Shown piece by piece: positions 60,906 to 64,000 of a stretch of DNA of 64,000 nucleotides. A program made the position numbers and the translations under genes. Each line of letters opens with the position of its first letter. Positions within the stretch are counted from its first letter, which is position 1. The stretch is from the NCBI RefSeq assembly GCF_030646165.1, contig NZ_JAUTDO010000003.1, positions 62,001 through 126,000 on the forward strand. Direction: 5' to 3'. A model generated the notes under the pieces. The model saw nothing but the letters and a program-made list of their open reading frames with translations. It ran no database searches and was not told the origin of the DNA. The DNA is from Conexibacter sp. CPCC 206217 (GTDB lineage Bacteria; Actinomycetota; Thermoleophilia; Solirubrobacterales; Solirubrobacteraceae).

Positions 60906-60993
60906 GCGCGCGTCCCGTCGACCGTCTGAACGCGTCCGCGACGTGATCGCCCTCCGGTGAGGCCGGTCGCCCGCTGGCAGCTCGCGGCGAACC

Positions 60994-61935
60994 TCAGGTG
61001 AGGCCGGCGTCCGCCAGCAGCGCGTCGAGCGATCTGCGGGCTTGGCCGAGGGCATGCGGGGCGTCGTCGATCGTCGCCCAGGGGTCGCTGCCGAGGCGCG
61101 TCAGGCGGGCGGGGAGCGAGCGGACCGACCAGCGGTCGGGGCGGGTCGCGGGGTCCTCCAGCTCGTCCCACCGCAGCGGCGTCGCGACGGTCGCGGCGGG
61201 CAGCGCGCGGACGGAGTAGGGGGCGACGGCGGTGTGGCCGTAGGCGTTGCGCAGCACGTCGACGAGGATCCGGCCGCCGCGCTTGGTCTTGCGCTGCTCC
61301 AGCGTCAGCCCGTCGGGGTCGCGCGCGACGGCGACGCGGCCGACGTCGCGCACGAACTCGCGCACCTCCTCGTAGTCGTGGCGGCGCTGCAGCGGCACGA
61401 CGACGTGGAAGCCGCGCGAGCCGGTCGCCAGCGCGAACGGCGTCAGCTCCAGCTCGTCGCGCAGCAGCGCGCCGAACGTCAGCGCGGCGCGCCGCACGTC
61501 GTCGGCGTTGCCGCCGCTGGGGTCGAGGTCGACGATCATGCGATCCGGGCGGTCGAGGCGGTCGCGCCGTGACAGCCATGCGTGCAGCGTGATGCAGGCC
61601 TGGTTGGCGAGGTAGACGAGCGTCGCGGCATCGGCGGCGGCGACGTGCGTCACCGGGCCTCTCGCGGACGGCACCTCGATGCGGTCGATCCAGTTGGGGA
61701 AGTGCGACGGCAGGTGCTGCTGGAAGATCCCCTGGTGCCCGACGCCGTCAGGGAAGCGCTGCACGTTCAGCGGCCGGTCGGCGATGTGCGGCAGCATCGT
61801 CTCCGCAACGCGCTCGTAGTAGTGCGCGAGGTCGAGCTTCGTGACGCCCGAGGGGAACAGCGCCTTCTCCGGCTTGGAGACCTCGACGACGCGCTCGCCG
61901 AGCTTGATCGCGACCGCTGTGCCGCCTGGTGCCAT
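60994..61935 (-). CDS. Stand-alone LigD polymerase/primase domain
   Basis: 313-residue archaeo-eukaryotic primase-type polymerase of non-homologous end joining. Opening VEVSKPEKALFPSGVTKLDLAHYYERVA, metal-binding MIVDLDPSGG (DxD), then GSRGFHVVVPL (His), LEQRKTKRGGRILVD and YSVRALPAATVATPL. No ligase, nuclease or Ku gene is in the window. I start at ATG 61935 (MAPGGTAVAIKLG). Such single-domain forms fill gaps at DNA breaks. Confidence 0.9.
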   Translation of the reverse strand: MAPGGTAVAIKLGERVVEVSKPEKALFPSGVTKLDLAHYYERVAETMLPHIADRPLNVQRFPDGVGHQGIFQQHLPSHFPNWIDRIEVPSARGPVTHVAAADAATLVYLANQACITLHAWLSRRDRLDRPDRMIVDLDPSGGNADDVRRAALTFGALLRDELELTPFALATGSRGFHVVVPLQRRHDYEEVREFVRDVGRVAVARDPDGLTLEQRKTKRGGRILVDVLRNAYGHTAVAPYSVRALPAATVATPLRWDELEDPATRPDRWSVRSLPARLTRLGSDPWATIDDAPHALGQARRSLDALLADAGLT

Positions 61936-61977
61936 GGCGGTTGTCCTACCCGCCACGGCACCACGCTGCACGTGCAA

Positions 61978-62673
61978 TCAGAGCGTCGTGGCGGATGCTG
62001 CGGGCGTCGGGACCGTGCCGTGCGCGTCCAGCAGCGCGAAGTAGAGCACCGAGGTCGCCAGCGCCGACAGCGGCGCGACCAGCACGACGACCGCCAGCTG
62101 CACGATCGCGCGCGTGACGTCGCCGCCGATCGCGCCGATCGCGGCGCCGACGATGCCGAGGCCGAACTCGAGCAGGAAGATGATCACGATCACGCCGAAG
62201 ACCTGCCAGCTGTTGCCCTTCACCAGCTCCCAGCTGCGGCTCATGCCGTCGAAGACGCCGCGGCCCTCGAGCACGATCGCGGGCGCGACCACCGCCCAGA
62301 TCGTCATCAGGAAGAGGCCGGGCACTATCACGATGAAGAGGCCGATCGTGATCAGGATGCCGAGCAGGATCGAGGCGAGCAGAAGCGGTACCGCGACCGG
62401 TGCGACGCTGCGGAAGAGGTCTCCGACGGACGCGTCGAGCGTCCCGTCGCGGACGTCGTCGACGAGTCTCACGACCATGCCCTTGTAGAAGGTGTGGGCG
62501 ACGAGCGAGATCACGTACGCGACCAGGATCAGCAGGAAACCGTGGTCGAGCACGAACGAGGCGACGGCGGTGATGAAGAAGACCGCAAACGCCGCCGCGA
62601 GCAGAGGCGCGGCGTGCTCCTTGTAGATCGCGAAGGCGCGGCCGACGACGTCGGTGGCGTTGATGGGAGTCAT
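61978..62673 (-). CDS. YciC-like / glycerophosphodiester phosphodiesterase membrane-domain-type protein
   Basis: 231-residue membrane protein with about six helices: NATDVVGRAFAIYKEHAAPLL at the start, GLFIVIVPGLFLMTIWAVVAPAIVLEG and GVFDGMSRSWELVKGNSWQVFGV, the signature seen in YciC/DUF7847-like proteins. Function unknown. ATG 62673. Confidence 0.75.
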   Translation of the reverse strand: MTPINATDVVGRAFAIYKEHAAPLLAAAFAVFFITAVASFVLDHGFLLILVAYVISLVAHTFYKGMVVRLVDDVRDGTLDASVGDLFRSVAPVAVPLLLASILLGILITIGLFIVIVPGLFLMTIWAVVAPAIVLEGRGVFDGMSRSWELVKGNSWQVFGVIVIIFLLEFGLGIVGAAIGAIGGDVTRAIVQLAVVVLVAPLSALATSVLYFALLDAHGTVPTPAASATTL

Positions 62674-62817
62674 GAGCCCCTTATCGGTCGATCTGCATGA
62701 ATCCTGAACGCGGGATCAACCGCGCGCCGCGGACGTTCGGCTGCCATCACGGCAGCGAGCGCGGCGGCGCCGCGAAGCGCGCGAGCGCCGCCGTGGTGCT
62801 GAGGAGGTAGAGGGGCT

Positions 62818-62867
62818 GATCCCGGCCGCCCGCCCGCGTCGTGCAGCGGGCGGGCGGCCGTGGGATC
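62818..62867. terminator. Strong hairpin after the third chemoreceptor
   Basis: Perfect 14-bp arms GGCCGCCCGCCCGC / GCGGGCGGGCGGCC extended by GATCCC / GGGATC (2-nt bulge), 8-nt loop. It lies 36 nt behind the stop of the minus-strand chemoreceptor gene. Confidence 0.7.
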
Positions 62868-62903
62868 GAGGGACCTTCGTGGGGTACCGTCAGCTGGGGT
62901 GGA

Positions 62904-64000
62904 TCAGGCGTGCGTGAGCTTGAACTGGGCGACGAGGCGCTCCAGCTCCTCGGCCGTCTTCGCCAGCTCCTGGGCCGAGGCTGAGATCTCCTGCGTCGAG
63001 GCCGAGGTCTGCTGCGTCGAGGCGGAGACCTGCTCGGTCGACGCGGACGACTGCTCGGCGACGGACACGACCTCGGCCATGTTCGCCTCCATGCGGCCGG
63101 CGCTGTGCGAGATCTCGCCGATCGCGGCCGCGATCTGCTCGATCCGGCTCGTCATGTCCTCGACCGACGTGCCGATCTGCAGGAACGACGTGCGCGCCTG
63201 CTCGACCGTGGCGGCGCCGTCCTGCGTCTGGCGGGCGCCGTTCTCGACGACCTCGACCGCACGGCCGGTCTCGCGCTGGATCTCGTCGATCAGACCCGAG
63301 ATCGACGACGCTGCGCCGCGCGACTCCTCGGCGAGTTTGCGCACCTCCTCGGCGACGACCGCGAAGCCGCGGCCCTGCTCGCCGGCACGCGCCGCCTCGA
63401 TCGCGGCGTTCAGCGCCAGCAGGTTCGTCTGCTCCGCGATGCCGGTGATGGTGGAGACGATGCCGCCGATCTGGCCGGACTTGGCGCCGAGGTCGCGGAT
63501 CACCGCGGTCACCTCGGAGGAGGACGCCTGGACGGCCTCCATCGCCTTCGTCGCCTCGGCGATCGCGCCGGCGCCCTCGTCGGCGACGCCGCGCGCCTGG
63601 TCCGCCGCACGCGCGGTCTCGGCGGCGTTGTCGGCCGAGGCGCGGGTCGCGTGGACGACCTCCTCGGTCAGCTCGCGCGCCTCGCCGACGGTGCGGACCT
63701 GACGCTCGGCGCCGGCCGCGACCTCGCCGACGGCAGAGGCGATCTCGCCGACCGCGCGGCCGGACTCCTCGGAGGTGGTCGCCATCTGCTGCGAGGCGGC
63801 GGCGACGGCCTGCGTCTCGTGCGAGATCTGGCCGACGAGCGCGGCGATCTTCTCGCGCATGCCGTTGTAGCCGTCGACCGACGTGCGCAGCTGCGCGAGC
63901 ATCTCGTTGAAGATCTCCGCGAGGCGGCCGGGGGCGAGGCCGTTGGCGGTCTCTATCGGGCCGGTCGTGGAGGCGACGTCGACGGTCAGGTCTCCCTCGG
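62904..64000 (-). CDS. Methyl-accepting chemotaxis protein, C-terminal part (cut by window edge)
   Basis: The 365 codons present cover the last HAMP-like unit ([16 protein letters not shown]), [22 protein letters not shown] and the complete signalling domain with tip [20 protein letters not shown] and the tail [20 protein letters not shown]. The frame stays open to the right edge, so sensor and membrane parts lie outside. It is nearly identical over long stretches to the receptors at 50622 and 57229. Confidence 0.92.
   Translation of the reverse strand, partial: EGDLTVDVASTTGPIETANGLAPGRLAEIFNEMLAQLRTSVDGYNGMREKIAALVGQISHETQAVAAASQQMATTSEESGRAVGEIASAVGEVAAGAERQVRTVGEARELTEEVVHATRASADNAAETARAADQARGVADEGAGAIAEATKAMEAVQASSSEVTAVIRDLGAKSGQIGGIVSTITGIAEQTNLLALNAAIEAARAGEQGRGFAVVAEEVRKLAEESRGAASSISGLIDEIQRETGRAVEVVENGARQTQDGAATVEQARTSFLQIGTSVEDMTSRIEQIAAAIGEISHSAGRMEANMAEVVSVAEQSSASTEQVSASTQQTSASTQEISASAQELAKTAEELERLVAQFKLTHA

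Overview
The window is very GC-rich, densely coded bacterial DNA with actinobacterial traits: GTG starts, ATGA and GTGA overlaps, iron boxes of the DtxR/IdeR type, HtaA-type haem proteins, a stressosome feeding a SigB-like sigma factor, stand-alone LigD polymerase, topoisomerase IB and F420-type oxidoreductases. The gene mix and the codon style (C/G at third positions but many AGA arginine codons) most resemble Solirubrobacterales such as Conexibacter. That placement is inference. I saw no rRNA, tRNA, insertion sequence, prophage or CRISPR array.

Layout. 0-9.2 kb: potassium uptake (trkH cut by the edge, trkA), a thioredoxin-TPR chaperone, a hydrolase, a peroxiredoxin-like protein, DUF3052, an MFS pump, a small MerR/BldC-like regulator, a HAD phosphatase, a ferritin-like DUF892 protein and three coupled genes for tiny acidic proteins. 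9.3-10.1 kb: a CpsB-type PHP phosphatase. 10.2-17.5 kb: a haem-iron acquisition locus with HugZ-like protein, haem monooxygenase, HmuTUV-type ABC importer, and two convergent secreted proteins (a triple-repeat protein and an HtaA-domain protein). Three copies of one iron-box motif, TTAGG-N4-CCTAA, precede its three transcription units. 17.5-23 kb: anti-sigma antagonist, flavoprotein disulfide reductase, two sigma factors, an eRF1-like protein and an XRE regulator. 23-26.3 kb: a small Cys-rich secreted protein, a FrnE-like thioredoxin-fold protein, MFS and SDR genes.

26.3-31.2 kb holds a stressosome and partner-switching operon (RsbW-like, RsbU, RsbR, RsbS, RsbT, RsbX) with a divergent anti-anti-sigma gene. 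Together with the SigB-like sigma gene at 19.5 kb it can form a stress-sensing chain from RsbR/S through RsbT and RsbU to STAS proteins, anti-sigma and sigma. 31.2-37.3 kb: RhtA-like exporter, AbiEi-DUF559 protein, topoisomerase IB, YihY, a 48-residue membrane peptide and a MATE pump. 37.3-46.6 kb: a five-gene oligopeptide-type ABC importer followed by two paralogous secreted clan GH-A glycoside hydrolases. 46.6-50.4 kb: two half-size TauE/SafE proteins and PEP carboxylase. 50-64 kb: three chemoreceptors (the last cut by the edge), an LLM flavin oxidoreductase, an esterase, an aldo/keto reductase, AbrB, PepT, a small CC-motif protein, LigD polymerase and a YciC-like membrane protein. Between 54.6 and 54.8 kb lies a promoter followed by a nested stem-loop region that looks like an unrecognised structured RNA.

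The most unusual signals are: arginine written as AGA mainly in exported proteins or extracytoplasmic domains (by hand count 30 of 44 Arg codons in the ABC lipoprotein against 2 of 39 in its two permeases, and 11 of 13 against 4 of 34 inside one chemoreceptor); the candidate structured RNA; the compact haem regulon with its triple-repeat secreted protein; a 49-bp near-perfect palindrome in the 5' end of the AbiEi-DUF559 gene; and GGGTA elements 10-11 nt before the start codons of three genes, two of them sigma-control genes.
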